From IMG/VR virus record IMGVR_UViG_3300021403_000001, positions 1-57,886 of that record: DNA of 57,886 nucleotides. One strand, written 5' to 3'. Position 1 is the first letter of the stretch, and every line of letters begins with the position of its first letter. Below are positions 21,399 to 29,517 of the stretch, one piece after another. The stretch comes from a virus. A model generated the notes under the pieces. It made no database searches, had not been told where the DNA came from, and saw only the letters and a program-made list of their open reading frames with translations. The position numbers and the translations under genes are program-made.

Positions 21399-22745
21399 TC
21401 ATGCCCTCTCTGAAAATCGCATCGTCGCGCCGTCGAATGTGAGGGCGCGTTGCTGGAAGGCTTTGCCGCGTCGTCGCTTGAGGCAAATCACTTCGGCAAG
21501 CCCTTGGCATCGGTGAAGTTCGCTCTGCCATTTGGTGAGCGCTTCTTCACCGCCGCGTTGATCCGGCTTATTGCGGCGTAGCCAGTTGGCTTTTTGCCAG
21601 AGCGCGAGACACCAATCCGAATCCCTCTCCAGCGAGGGTGCATCAGCGTCAAGAATGTCGGGAGTAGGATCGTCTCGCCGCTGAGCTCCGCGCGTGCGCT
21701 GGGCCAATAGGATGACCGGAACCTTCAGCGCCTTGGCCATCCGTTTAAGATCACGGGTAATCTCAGCCATCCGTTCGAACCGATCACGATGTTTGCCTTC
21801 GGCCCTGATCTTGTCGAGTTGATCGATCACCACCAAACTCAATCCGCCTTTGTGCTTCATGGCCATGCCCATGGCTTTGATCTGGCGAACGGACATTTCC
21901 TCTGCGTCCAGAATGTGGAGCGGCATTTGATTGAGCGTCTTGCCAGCGGCAACAATCTGATCCCATTCGAAGGCGTCGAAACTTCCTTCGTGAACTGCTG
22001 AAACCGAGACGCCGGATAGCGCGGCGATCTCTCGCGCGGCCATTTGCTCTTGGCTCATTTCCATCTGGACATAAAGCACGGGGCGGCCTGCTCTGGCGGC
22101 GTGCGAGGCAATTTGCGTGGCGAGGGCGGTTTTCCCATCGGCTTGGGAAGCTATTATTGCCCCGAGGTCCCCGCCCAGCATCAGCCCCAGGATTTCATCG
22201 AGCGGCCCTATCCCGGTATCCGTGCCGGATAGCAGTTCGCCTTGATGTGCGGAATTGGCGGCCTTGAGAACGCTTTCCGCAACTTCCCCTATCGACTTGG
22301 GGCGAAGCGGGCTAGCCGTTGACGTGATCGCCTGAAGATGCTGGGCCGCCTCTGCGCTGATATCGTCCGCGCTGCGGTCGTTCTTCCCGGTTTGCGTGGT
22401 GATCCACTTGGCGAGGGATTGGAGGCGCTTCAGTGCCGACCGCTCGGCCAGCATTGGCGCATAATCGGTGGCGCTGCCGTCTTCCTCTGCACTGGCCTTC
22501 AGGGCCATGATGATGGCAATGGTGGGGTTGCCTTCGTATTCCTCCGGAAGAGAGGCTTGCAGAGCGGTTGTTGTTACCACCCTGCCCCGCTCGGATAAGT
22601 CTCGTATCGCGGTGTAAATATCGCGATGGGATTCCACGGCGAGACAGTCCGCCGTAACCATGTCGTTGACGTGCCACACGTCATGGGGCGAGCGCAGCAG
22701 ACAGCCGATGAAAGCGCGCTCGGTGGCTGACATGTCCGGGATCAT
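21399..22745 (-). CDS. DnaB-family replicative helicase
   Basis: 448 residues, the usual length of DnaB. The N-terminal domain has the expected opening (SATERAFIGCLLRSPHDVWH) and the RecA-like motor has Walker A SQADGKTALAT near 200-210, the H1a-type VLYVQMEMSQEQMAAREIA and Walker B LVVIDQLDK near 304-312, with a later LLAQRTRGAQ motif. It would unwind the phage replication fork together with the Toprim primase encoded at 24828-25883. Its ATG overlaps the end of the cytosine methyltransferase gene (ATGA). Confidence 0.9.
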   Translation of the reverse strand: MIPDMSATERAFIGCLLRSPHDVWHVNDMVTADCLAVESHRDIYTAIRDLSERGRVVTTTALQASLPEEYEGNPTIAIIMALKASAEEDGSATDYAPMLAERSALKRLQSLAKWITTQTGKNDRSADDISAEAAQHLQAITSTASPLRPKSIGEVAESVLKAANSAHQGELLSGTDTGIGPLDEILGLMLGGDLGAIIASQADGKTALATQIASHAARAGRPVLYVQMEMSQEQMAAREIAALSGVSVSAVHEGSFDAFEWDQIVAAGKTLNQMPLHILDAEEMSVRQIKAMGMAMKHKGGLSLVVIDQLDKIRAEGKHRDRFERMAEITRDLKRMAKALKVPVILLAQRTRGAQRRDDPTPDILDADAPSLERDSDWCLALWQKANWLRRNKPDQRGGEEALTKWQSELHRCQGLAEVICLKRRRGKAFQQRALTFDGATMRFSERA

Positions 22746-24004
22746 AGGCCGTGTACCATCTCAATGCGGTGCCCAAGCCAGCGCATGCGGTTCACAGCCA
22801 TTGAGTTACCGAGAGCCTTGTAGCGTGGCCCGTCAGGCGTCCAATTCTTGTTGCGCCATGGCACATCAGTATAGCCGTCCGGGAAACCTTGGAGGCGTTC
22901 GCATTCCTTCGGTGTCAGGCGCCGCACGGCCCAATTCGTGACCACACATTGCGCGCTGTCGCCCTTGCCGGTGCGACCAGCCTCTCCGGTCAGAGCGTGA
23001 GCAATTTCGGACGGGGCACCGCGATCATTGCGGGCGAAGCGTGGCTGAAAAGCGATAGCAGGCATCACGCCAGCATTTGCGTGGCTATTCGAAAATCCTC
23101 CCGCCCGTAACGTTGGTGCGATTCCTACTTCGGCATCGCCGCCGTGGTCTTTCGCGCTGAATGCAATGGGCACCAATGGCGTGCCGCGCCCCGTTCCGTC
23201 CTCTGATGCGTCAAAACCATCCGCCCGCAGGGCGTGCGCAACCAGGTTAGCGACTTCATCGCCGGCGGGCCCAGATGCTCCCTTACTCCATTTTGATGAC
23301 ATCGCCTGCGAGACGATATCGGGCACGTAATCGATTAGTCCGCCATCGCAGTCAAAGTCTGTTCCGAGTCCGCCACCGCCTGTAGGGCGCGCGCTAATTG
23401 TTGGGGCAACTCTTTCCCCCGTTTGGCGGCGCGGCGGAGTATTCCCTTGCAGGCTTTCGCGCTCAAATAATACTGCTGCGGCACGTCGCCAGTCTCTAAG
23501 ATTTCCGACAACGAACACACGCCTTCGTCTTTGAGGGACAGCCCGTCCAAACCCGTCCACTCGCACATATTGCGCATCGAGAACCCGGTAACTCCACCCA
23601 TACCCGAGTTGCCCCAGTCCCCCGAGGAAGGCTCCAAAATCCCGTCCTTGTTCACTCGACAAGACGCCGGGCACATTCTCCCAGAGAAGCCACTCGGGAC
23701 GATACTTGTGAGCGATTGCAAGGAAGGTGAGGCAGAGATTTCCTCTAGGGTCAGCCAAGCCTTGGCGCAGTCCTGCGACGCTGAAGGACTGGCACGGGGT
23801 GCCTCCAACGAGAACATTGACATCTGCATCGGGCCAATCCTTGAACTTGGTGATGTCGCCCAGGTTCGGGATCGACGGATAGTGATGAGCCAGAACGGCG
23901 CAGGGGAATTTATCGATTTCGGCGAAGGCGGTTGGTTCCCAGCCAAAGGGATGCCAGGCCACGCTGGCCGCTTCAATCCCCGAGCAAACCGAGAGATATT
24001 TCAT
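22742..24004 (-). CDS. dcm: DNA (cytosine-5) methyltransferase
   Basis: 420 residues from the ATG at 24004 (GAGAG upstream). Motif I VCSGIEAASVAW, catalytic Cys71 in motif IV GGTPCQSFSVAG, motif VI WENVPG, motif VIII QRRRRVFVVG, and motifs IX-X RLTPKECERLQGFPDGY and YKALGNSMAVN are all intact. About 150 residues between VIII and IX form the target-recognition region. It methylates cytosine C5 and may protect phage DNA or alter gene expression. No restriction partner is seen nearby. The divergent promoter at 24028 carries a GGCC-containing palindrome that could be its operator. Confidence 0.92.
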   Translation of the reverse strand: MKYLSVCSGIEAASVAWHPFGWEPTAFAEIDKFPCAVLAHHYPSIPNLGDITKFKDWPDADVNVLVGGTPCQSFSVAGLRQGLADPRGNLCLTFLAIAHKYRPEWLLWENVPGVLSSEQGRDFGAFLGGLGQLGYGWSYRVLDAQYVRVDGFGRAVPQRRRRVFVVGNLRDWRRAAAVLFERESLQGNTPPRRQTGERVAPTISARPTGGGGLGTDFDCDGGLIDYVPDIVSQAMSSKWSKGASGPAGDEVANLVAHALRADGFDASEDGTGRGTPLVPIAFSAKDHGGDAEVGIAPTLRAGGFSNSHANAGVMPAIAFQPRFARNDRGAPSEIAHALTGEAGRTGKGDSAQCVVTNWAVRRLTPKECERLQGFPDGYTDVPWRNKNWTPDGPRYKALGNSMAVNRMRWLGHRIEMVHGL

Positions 24005-24027
24005 TGAAAATCTCTCAAAAGTAGCTG

Positions 24028-24056
24028 TTGACATACCGGGCCATTGGCCCTATAAG
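24028..24056 (+). promoter_or_regulatory. Strong promoter with palindromic operator
   Basis: TTGACA at 24028-24033, a 17-base spacer, and TATAAG at 24051-24056: near-consensus sigma70. The spacer holds GGGCCA-T-TGGCCC (24038-24050), a perfect palindrome with two GGCC sites. It drives the plus-strand island 24100-24827 and lies 24 bases from the start of the divergent cytosine methyltransferase gene, so one bound protein could regulate both. Confidence 0.75.
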
Positions 24057-24099
24057 GGACGCATCGCAAGGGCAATCCTGCCCGGTGATGGAGAGCAAA

Positions 24100-24309
24100 A
24101 TGCCCTTTCTGGTTTCGCATTCTGGAAGCAAAGTTCACCCCGCCAACTCGTTCGTCATGCGCGATGAGGCGAGCGCCGCCGACATCATGTTTCGGCTCGA
24201 ACATAACGGCGCGGTAGGCGTCACTTGCCGCGAACTGACTGATGAGGAATTTCGTGCTGAGAAGGCTAAGCGCTTGCCTCCGCATCTGCAGCATCTGGCG
24301 GGAGGCTGA
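24100..24309 (+). CDS. Hypothetical protein of the plus-strand island
   Basis: 69 residues from the ATG at 24100, four bases after GGAGAG. Sequence such as MPFLVSHSGSKVHPANSFVM, then DIMFRLEHNGAVGVTCRELT looks like a compact alpha/beta protein. It is the first gene after the strong promoter at 24028. No family recognised. Confidence 0.65.
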   Translation: MPFLVSHSGSKVHPANSFVMRDEASAADIMFRLEHNGAVGVTCRELTDEEFRAEKAKRLPPHLQHLAGG

Positions 24310-24312
24310 GCC

Positions 24313-24624
24313 ATGGATCAGGGAAAAGTCGCAGCGCTTGCCGGAGCATTTGCCGATGTTGTCCACGAATGGACGACGCCAGCGGAGCTTGAGGAAGTTA
24401 AACGCCTCAATCGGACCGAATATGCAAACTCGAGTATTTGCGCCACACACGATTTCTTCGACGCAAATGAGGCGATGGCGGAAGCATTTCGACGCATCTT
24501 CGGACGCGCCATATGGCTCCCGTGCGACGTAGAAGAAGGTCTCTGCCCCGAAAACGAAGCCGATCTTGATCTGCAATTGTGGAATGCCGCTTGGGATCAA
24601 GCTAAAAAGGGTTGGCTTTCGTGA
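24313..24624 (+). CDS. Hypothetical acidic protein
   Basis: 103 residues, acidic and helical: AALAGAFADVVHEWTTPAEL, then HDFFDANEAMAEAFRRIFGR and a C-terminal LDLQLWNAAWDQAKKGW. Prophage proteins with the same H/D-FFDANEAMAEAF pattern are common and uncharacterised. Its stop overlaps the start of the HTH gene (GTGA). Confidence 0.7.
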   Translation: MDQGKVAALAGAFADVVHEWTTPAELEEVKRLNRTEYANSSICATHDFFDANEAMAEAFRRIFGRAIWLPCDVEEGLCPENEADLDLQLWNAAWDQAKKGWLS

Positions 24625-24827
24625 CTTCCGACGAATACCGCGAAGCTCTCGACGCCCTCGGCTTGACACAAGGCGCGGGCGCTCGGCTATTGGGCGTTGA
24701 TGAGCGCACCTCGCGGCGCTGGGCCAATGGTGAGCGTGACATTCCGCCGCCAGCGCAACGCTTCCTGCGCTACCTGATAGCGACGGGAAGGTCTGGCGAG
24801 TACGCGATGAAGCGCTTGGGGTCGTAA
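24621..24827 (+). CDS. Small HTH protein
   Basis: 68 residues from the GTG at 24621 (a TTG nine bases earlier is possible). Residues 10-50 read as an XRE-like helix-turn-helix: LDALGLTQGAGARLLGVDER, then TSRRWANGERDIPPPAQRFL. It probably binds DNA, perhaps the palindrome in its own promoter at 24038-24050. Its stop abuts the stop of the convergent primase gene. Confidence 0.7.
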   Translation: MTSDEYREALDALGLTQGAGARLLGVDERTSRRWANGERDIPPPAQRFLRYLIATGRSGEYAMKRLGS

Positions 24828-25883
24828 TCACGCGACCTCCGCGCAATGCGCCAGCCATAAATCATTGAAATCTCGCCCGCACGGCGGCTCAGCCGCAATC
24901 GTGCAGCTAACGCCCTCCGCAAGCAGCCGTGTCCGCAGCGCGAGTGCGGCTTTGCGCCCTGCCGGAACGGACGGCGCGAAGTCGTTGCCCTGCTTTCGGA
25001 TAGGCGCGTCGCCGTCAGGGGCAATCACGCAATGCTCAACACCAAGCGGGGCTTCAAAGCCAATCAGTCCCGAGGTTGATAGTGCGGCCCAGGTCGGCTG
25101 CTTTTGGCCGGTGAGAAGCCAATATCCTAAGGCGCTCTCAATACCCTCCCCGACCGCAATCTTACTGGCGAGGCCGCCAATGCGAACCGCGCCACCCGCG
25201 ACAGGTCCCAAACCAAGGCGCGCGGTTTCAACGTCGGCCTTGCGCCCATCTTCACGGAGAAAAGTGCGCCAAACTCCCGTTAGATCGCCGCTGATGTCAT
25301 CAACCCGGCAGACCAATACGGGATAGCGCTTGCTCTTGCCGGGGTATGGCAGCGCAGGGTGAAATCTCAGGACCGACGGCCATTCGGGAAAGATAAGCCC
25401 TCTCTGACAGAGATAGGTTGCCGCGAGCGTGTCCTTTAGCGGCTCGGATGCGTTCCAGATCGCCAGTGAAGTTTCGCGCGTGTTGCTCTCGTAACGCTCT
25501 TGCTCGGCTTCCCGCGCCCGCTGGGCGGACTCTGCTTCAAGCCGCTTCCTGTTGCGCTCGGCTTTCTCAGCTTCGCTCAGTGGCTTAGCTGGGCCGGTGG
25601 GGCACGGCTCGCCGGTCAATTGCTCAATCGCCGTCTTCCATGAAATGTTGCCGAGATGCATGGCTAGGGTGATCGGCGACTCCCCTCCTCCGTGGCCGCG
25701 ACAGTGCCACTTGCCTTTGCCGAGGTTGATGCCGAGCCGATCACGGCCGCCGCAAAAGCAACACGGGCCCATCCATTCGCTCCCGGCCCGCTTCAGCTTC
25801 GCGCCGAATTGTTGAGCGGCAACGAGGAGCCCGACGTTTTCGGCGCGCTCTTTCCAAGCCGAGAATGCGCGGTCGTGGATCAT
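24828..25883 (-). CDS. Toprim primase / zinc-finger DNA primase
   Basis: 351 residues. The N-terminal CHC2-like zinc finger uses Cys41, Cys44, Cys61 and His64 (CCFCGGRDRLG, KWHCRGHGGG). The Toprim domain shows VGEGIESALGYW near residue 235 and the acidic APDGDAP near 283. The middle (residues 105-140) is a charged helix. This is the usual phage primase of the DUF7146/Toprim type, without a fused helicase; the DnaB-like helicase is a separate gene downstream. Its start overlaps the methyltransferase gene 25880-26434. Confidence 0.88.
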   Translation of the reverse strand: MIHDRAFSAWKERAENVGLLVAAQQFGAKLKRAGSEWMGPCCFCGGRDRLGINLGKGKWHCRGHGGGESPITLAMHLGNISWKTAIEQLTGEPCPTGPAKPLSEAEKAERNRKRLEAESAQRAREAEQERYESNTRETSLAIWNASEPLKDTLAATYLCQRGLIFPEWPSVLRFHPALPYPGKSKRYPVLVCRVDDISGDLTGVWRTFLREDGRKADVETARLGLGPVAGGAVRIGGLASKIAVGEGIESALGYWLLTGQKQPTWAALSTSGLIGFEAPLGVEHCVIAPDGDAPIRKQGNDFAPSVPAGRKAALALRTRLLAEGVSCTIAAEPPCGRDFNDLWLAHCAEVA

Positions 25884-26434
25884 GCGTAGTATCTAGCGCG
25901 ACGCGCAAATGGATCGAATGCTTCTGGGTTGGCATCAATTATCTCGCCATAAATATCGATCACGACTGGCGCGAATTGCTGGCCAACCAGCTTCATCCCG
26001 GCAATGTCAGAATGGGTGGCGATCACGGCAATATCAGCTTTGATCAGGCCGACAAATTCATCCGCAGCACCGAAGATGTACGAGATGTTCTTGGGCTTCT
26101 GCTCCAAAAGGGTTCGCGCGAAGGCCCATGACCAGAGCGGGTTGGCCTCAAAGCAATAAACTCGCTTGGCGACGTGCGCCATATGAAGCGATAGCAGTCC
26201 GATGCCGCCTCCGATTTCTACAACCGTCTTGCCTTCTATCCTTGGCCCGAGATGCGCGGCCAGCGCGCTTGCAGTTTCATCGTCAATCACTGTCAGCACC
26301 CCCGCAGAGTTGATGTTATGTCGCTCGGTGTAGGCTTCTAATTGCTCTGAGCCTTCGAATTGATTGTAGATGTCGGACAACAGCGTTTGCAGTTCCGGCA
26401 CCAGATCCTGCGCGGCTTTGTTGCCCATCTTCAT
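25880..26434 (-). CDS. SAM-dependent methyltransferase-like protein
   Basis: 184 residues. A class I methyltransferase fold is suggested by motif I VVEIGGGIGLLSLHMA near 70 and a following acidic loop FEANPLW. The end lacks an NPPY or DPPY catalytic motif, so a DNA base is not the obvious substrate; small-molecule or protein methylation is possible. It lies between the resolvase and the primase, overlapping both by four bases. Confidence 0.75.
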   Translation of the reverse strand: MKMGNKAAQDLVPELQTLLSDIYNQFEGSEQLEAYTERHNINSAGVLTVIDDETASALAAHLGPRIEGKTVVEIGGGIGLLSLHMAHVAKRVYCFEANPLWSWAFARTLLEQKPKNISYIFGAADEFVGLIKADIAVIATHSDIAGMKLVGQQFAPVVIDIYGEIIDANPEAFDPFARRARYYA

Positions 26435-26976
26435 GCGGCATCCTTTGCGAACAGTTCGCCGGGCCGCACAAGTTGGGCTTGCTTCAGTACACCAGCCAAG
26501 TGCCAGACTATGCCAATGGCCTCAGCGGCGTCTTTTGACTTGAGATTGGGATAAAGCTGCTTGGCGAGTGCGAAGCTTTCCTCTTTCGAAGCGCGACCGT
26601 TGCCAGTAAATGACTTCCGCCACGATGCCTGATGCGCCTCAATCAAGGGAATGTTGAGCGTGGCCGCGATCTCGACCGCGTGCGCCCGCAGCCCGTAGAG
26701 CCGCAGATATGTCTTCATCGTGACGGGGTTGTGCGTCTCGCCGGGCTTGGCATTCGACCGACGATCCGGCGCGCGAATGTCAGTCACAAGCGGCTGCTCA
26801 ATGCAGACGTGCTGCACGTCATGGGCAACCAGCATCGCGCGATACCAGACGCGGAAACCTGCGAATATCTCCGCGTCCTCTTTGCCCTTCGGCCGGAAGG
26901 CCTCAGCATGCACGATCTTGTCGCCGCTCAGAAATGCGGCTCCCGTAGTCGTGGCGATGTCGAAGCCTGCCAGCAT
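26431..26976 (-). CDS. RuvC-like Holliday junction resolvase
   Basis: 181 residues with the RuvC-fold acidic pattern: Asp6 in AGFDIATTTG, Glu59 in VCIEQPLV and the final acidic residues in KSKDAAEAIGIVWHL. Length matches RuvC (about 170). It would resolve recombination junctions or branched replication DNA before packaging, working with the Bet recombinase of the plus-strand operon. Confidence 0.82.
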   Translation of the reverse strand: MLAGFDIATTTGAAFLSGDKIVHAEAFRPKGKEDAEIFAGFRVWYRAMLVAHDVQHVCIEQPLVTDIRAPDRRSNAKPGETHNPVTMKTYLRLYGLRAHAVEIAATLNIPLIEAHQASWRKSFTGNGRASKEESFALAKQLYPNLKSKDAAEAIGIVWHLAGVLKQAQLVRPGELFAKDAA

Positions 26977-27540
26977 TCAGGCTTCCTCAAGCTCGGCTTC
27001 AGCCTCTTGCTCGGCTTCCGCTTCCAACTTCTTGAAACCAGACGCAAGATCGGCCTGCCCTTCGTGCCATCCTCGGAGCCATGATTGATCCTGCGGCGTG
27101 CTCGGATCGTGAGGCGATTTGCAGGACTCACCCCGCGCGCCCGCAATCTTCCCCTCCGCGTAAGCGGTATCGACCGCCGGTGTCCGGTCAACTTGGTCGA
27201 TCCAATCGAGCTGCGAACCGATGGGGTGGTTGAGGAACTGCGCGATCTGCGCCTCGCGGCGGCGCTTGTCCATCATCTCCGCGTCGTCGCTCTTTCGGAG
27301 CTTCAGGGCGAAGTCGATTTCGAAGGCATCGAAGCCATAGGAGATGATCCGCTTTCGCTGGCTGCGGATCGCGGCGACGACCTCATCCTTCTCTTCGATG
27401 TGCGCCTCCAGATCGGTGATGCCGCGGATAAACAGCGCTTGCCTCTCGGCATCGGTCAGGGCGGAATTATGTCCCGGCTGCGCGGCGGTCTGTTCTTCGA
27501 GTTGCTGTTCTTCGGACTTTTTGCGTCTTCCCATTTCCAT
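26977..27540 (-). CDS. GapR-like DNA-binding domain fused to an RMF-like domain
   Basis: 187 residues. Residues 30-105 resemble GapR/DUF2312: IRGITDLEAHIEEKDEVV, KRIISYGFDAFEIDFALKLR, then a charged end of the helix. Residues 125-170 (AYAEGKIAGARGESCKSP, SWLRGWHEGQADLASGF) fit the Rmf/CrpP pattern, A-x2-G-x2-A-x3-G then W-x2-G-W-x2-G-Q. GapR binds overtwisted DNA ahead of forks in Alphaproteobacteria, and RMF hibernates ribosomes. The fused protein may link phage replication to host DNA or translation. A Glu-rich tail follows. Confidence 0.65.
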   Translation of the reverse strand: MEMGRRKKSEEQQLEEQTAAQPGHNSALTDAERQALFIRGITDLEAHIEEKDEVVAAIRSQRKRIISYGFDAFEIDFALKLRKSDDAEMMDKRRREAQIAQFLNHPIGSQLDWIDQVDRTPAVDTAYAEGKIAGARGESCKSPHDPSTPQDQSWLRGWHEGQADLASGFKKLEAEAEQEAEAELEEA

Positions 27541-27544
27541 TCTC

Positions 27545-27898
27545 CTATGCTGCTTCTAGTTTTTTTAAACGCCATCCAATCTGATCGCTGGTGTTGCGCG
27601 TGATCGTGTAGCCAAGGCGCTCCAGCTTTTTGCGCAACCGCCCCATGATAATGGAGAGCGTGTTTAGGTTTTCGGGGCCGCCGTCTGCGCGGTCGTGATA
27701 AACATACTTGGCTAGGTCATCGAGAGTAGCGAAGTGGCGCTTGTGCCAAAGCGCGTTGAAAATACGACCCTCAGTGCATGTAAGATGAACCGCGCGCCCG
27801 TCTGCCTCAAACACCCGCGTTATGCTCTCCCAAACGAGCTTGCGCGGCATTGGGTGGCCGCAGAGCGGGCAATGACAATGGATCATGGGCGCATTCAT
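27545..27898 (-). CDS. Winged-helix protein with N-terminal Cys pair
   Basis: 117 residues. N-terminal C-x-C-x2-C (HCHCPLCG) is followed by an OmpR-type winged helix: LTCTEGRIFNALWHKRHF, NLNTLSIIMGRLRKKLERLG as recognition helix, then a TSDQIGWRL wing. It is the third receiver-less OmpR-type protein of the genome. It could act as an early transcriptional regulator. ATGA overlap with the LexA-like gene upstream. Confidence 0.75.
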   Translation of the reverse strand: MNAPMIHCHCPLCGHPMPRKLVWESITRVFEADGRAVHLTCTEGRIFNALWHKRHFATLDDLAKYVYHDRADGGPENLNTLSIIMGRLRKKLERLGYTITRNTSDQIGWRLKKLEAA

Positions 27899-28230
27899 GC
27901 CGCAGCCCCGAGCACTTGCCGCAAAAGCTCGTTGGTGGCCGTCTCGCGCTGAATATTCTGCTCTTGCGCGTATTGATCGACCAGCCGGCAGATTTCAGGG
28001 CTGAGCGTTACGCCGGTTTCTTCAATGATGCTGAAGTCCCGCGAGCGGCGGCTGTTCTTCTTGATCGCGCCCCGTTCCTCCAAATCCTGCATGATGTGGG
28101 CCACGCGCCCGCGCGATTTCACGCCGATGCCCTGCCCCATTTCGAGATATGACGGCATCACTCCCCGCTCACCGCGATAGAAGCGGATGAACTTGAGCAG
28201 TTCAAGCTGGCGCGGGGTGAGGTTGCTCAT
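27895..28230 (-). CDS. LexA-type DNA-binding domain protein
   Basis: 111 residues. Residues 3-55 match the LexA N-terminal winged helix: LTPRQLELLKFIRFYRGERG, VMPSYLEMGQGIG, then SRGRVAHIMQDLEERG. No S24 peptidase part follows, only a helical tail (LVDQYAQEQNIQRETATNEL). It may repress SOS-like or early phage promoters without self-cleavage. Coupled to its neighbours by ATGA overlaps. Confidence 0.78.
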   Translation of the reverse strand: MSNLTPRQLELLKFIRFYRGERGVMPSYLEMGQGIGVKSRGRVAHIMQDLEERGAIKKNSRRSRDFSIIEETGVTLSPEICRLVDQYAQEQNIQRETATNELLRQVLGAAA

Positions 28231-28763
28231 GCCACCTTCCGATGAAGGCGCAGCGCGCTTTGCTCACCGCGCGTGCCGTGGCCGGTGCCGAGTAGGAAAT
28301 GCGGCTTACAATATGAGCTACTGCCGAAAGGCAGGTGCCCGCAGTACGTCATCACGTCGGGCGACGGATCGCTGCCGATGGGCCACCTACACGTCTTGTC
28401 CGTGAGCTCCATGATCTTGACGCCAAGGGGCTCAATGCGTGGCTCTTCCTTGCAGACGAACGGCTGGGGCCGAACTTGTGGGCCGCGATTGATCGCCTGC
28501 ACCTGAGCGCCGACTCCCATGGCAAAACGACTTGCCCGCTTGTCGCGCTTCGCTTGGGCCGCGCGTTCGTCACGCGCTTTTTTCAATTCAGCGCGGCGCT
28601 CTGGCGGGTTTGGCTCTTTGCGCTTTAGGCCGAGCCTGCAGCATTGGCGAGAGATGGCTCCCTTGGTCACGCCGAAGCGATCGGCCATCTTCTGGTAGGT
28701 AGCACCTTCCGCGAACATCTGTTGGAAGTTAGCTTTGGCGCGGTCGTCCCAATCAATCTTCAT
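28227..28763 (-). CDS. GcrA-like cell-cycle regulator
   Basis: 178 residues. The N-terminal HTH (NFQQMFAEGATYQKMADRFG, TKGAISRQCCRLGLK) and the C-terminal Cys signature CRWPIGSDPSP, then CGHLPFGSSSYCKPH, are the two halves of GcrA. In Caulobacter, GcrA binds sigma70 and activates promoters methylated at GANTC. A phage copy could redirect host transcription. The middle, residues 60-115, is basic (ERRAELKKARDERAAQAKRD). First of the strongly coupled early genes on this strand. Confidence 0.82.
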   Translation of the reverse strand: MKIDWDDRAKANFQQMFAEGATYQKMADRFGVTKGAISRQCCRLGLKRKEPNPPERRAELKKARDERAAQAKRDKRASRFAMGVGAQVQAINRGPQVRPQPFVCKEEPRIEPLGVKIMELTDKTCRWPIGSDPSPDVMTYCGHLPFGSSSYCKPHFLLGTGHGTRGEQSALRLHRKVA

Positions 28764-28796
28764 CAGCGATTTCCCCTAATCCAAGGCGCAATCCAT

Positions 28797-29135
28797 TCAG
28801 CTAGATCGGCAAGCCGACCGCCCCAGGAAATCAATCTGAGGGCGATAAAAGTCCGAGTCGCCTTGAACGAGACGGCTTTCGAGTATCGCGAGCCGCGTCC
28901 GTAGTTCGTGGAGTTCATTCGCTGCTTCCCTAGACCGTTTGCGCTGCAAGGCTTCTTTGATGGCATCAACTTCGAACTGCTCAACGCGGCGCGCTTTGCT
29001 GTACCAAAGGTCAAACGTGCGCCAGTAAGTGAACCCGACCGCTCCAGCGGCGCGCTCAATCGCTCGCTTGACCCGCTCACCGAACACAGGCGACGCCAAC
29101 TCTTTCAGGCAAATTGCAGCTTCACTGACCTGCAT
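28797..29135 (-). CDS. Hypothetical early protein
   Basis: 112 residues from the ATG at 29135, with GGGAGGGAGG upstream. MQVSEAAICLKELASPVFGE, ERAAGAVGFTYWRTFDLWYS, then a coiled-coil segment ending LRTRLAILESRL. Short proteins with the same C-L-K-x-L-A... opening are common in rhizobial phages. Divergent from the gene at 29209-29517; the 73-base gap holds repeats of TGGGAGGGA that may be regulatory. Confidence 0.65.
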   Translation of the reverse strand: MQVSEAAICLKELASPVFGERVKRAIERAAGAVGFTYWRTFDLWYSKARRVEQFEVDAIKEALQRKRSREAANELHELRTRLAILESRLVQGDSDFYRPQIDFLGRSACRSS

Positions 29136-29208
29136 ACGCGCCTCCCTCCCATCACTATTGGGAAGGTTCTCATTTCCCTCCCAATTCCCAAGCCGCAGGT
29201 TCCTAACC

Positions 29209-29517
29209 ATGAAACCCGCAATGAAAACGCTTTACGAAAACTCACCCGCAGCCCGCACAGCGGCCCTTGGTGCAACGCGCCAGATGATCGCCGACGCGCA
29301 ATTCGGCGCGCTCGTGGCAGCACTGATCGACTGCAACGCCGTTCCGCACAACGTCATGGCTGCGACTCTGAAAAGGCTTGCGGATGGATTGATCGCGAAG
29401 GCGCGCGGAGAGATGGAAACGGACCGGCTGATCTATCCTGCGGAGGCGTTTGACCGAGCGCGTGAGATTCACGAAATGGCGGTGCGACTAGGCGGCCGAT
29501 CAGGTGCCCGAGCATGA
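29209..29517 (+). CDS. Hypothetical plus-strand protein
   Basis: 102 residues from the ATG at 29209. Helical, Ala-rich, with MKTLYENSPAARTAALGATR, then IADAQFGALVAALIDCNAVP and FDRAREIHEMAVRLGG. No family recognised. Its 3' end overlaps, on the opposite strand, the tail of the candidate membrane gene 29354-29563. Confidence 0.55.
   Translation: MKPAMKTLYENSPAARTAALGATRQMIADAQFGALVAALIDCNAVPHNVMAATLKRLADGLIAKARGEMETDRLIYPAEAFDRAREIHEMAVRLGGRSGARA

Noticed and set aside
28763-29080. A 105-codon minus-strand frame overlapping 28797-29135
   Set aside because: It is Ser/Arg-rich without structure, while the alternative frame has a strong ribosome binding site and a helical, charged sequence.
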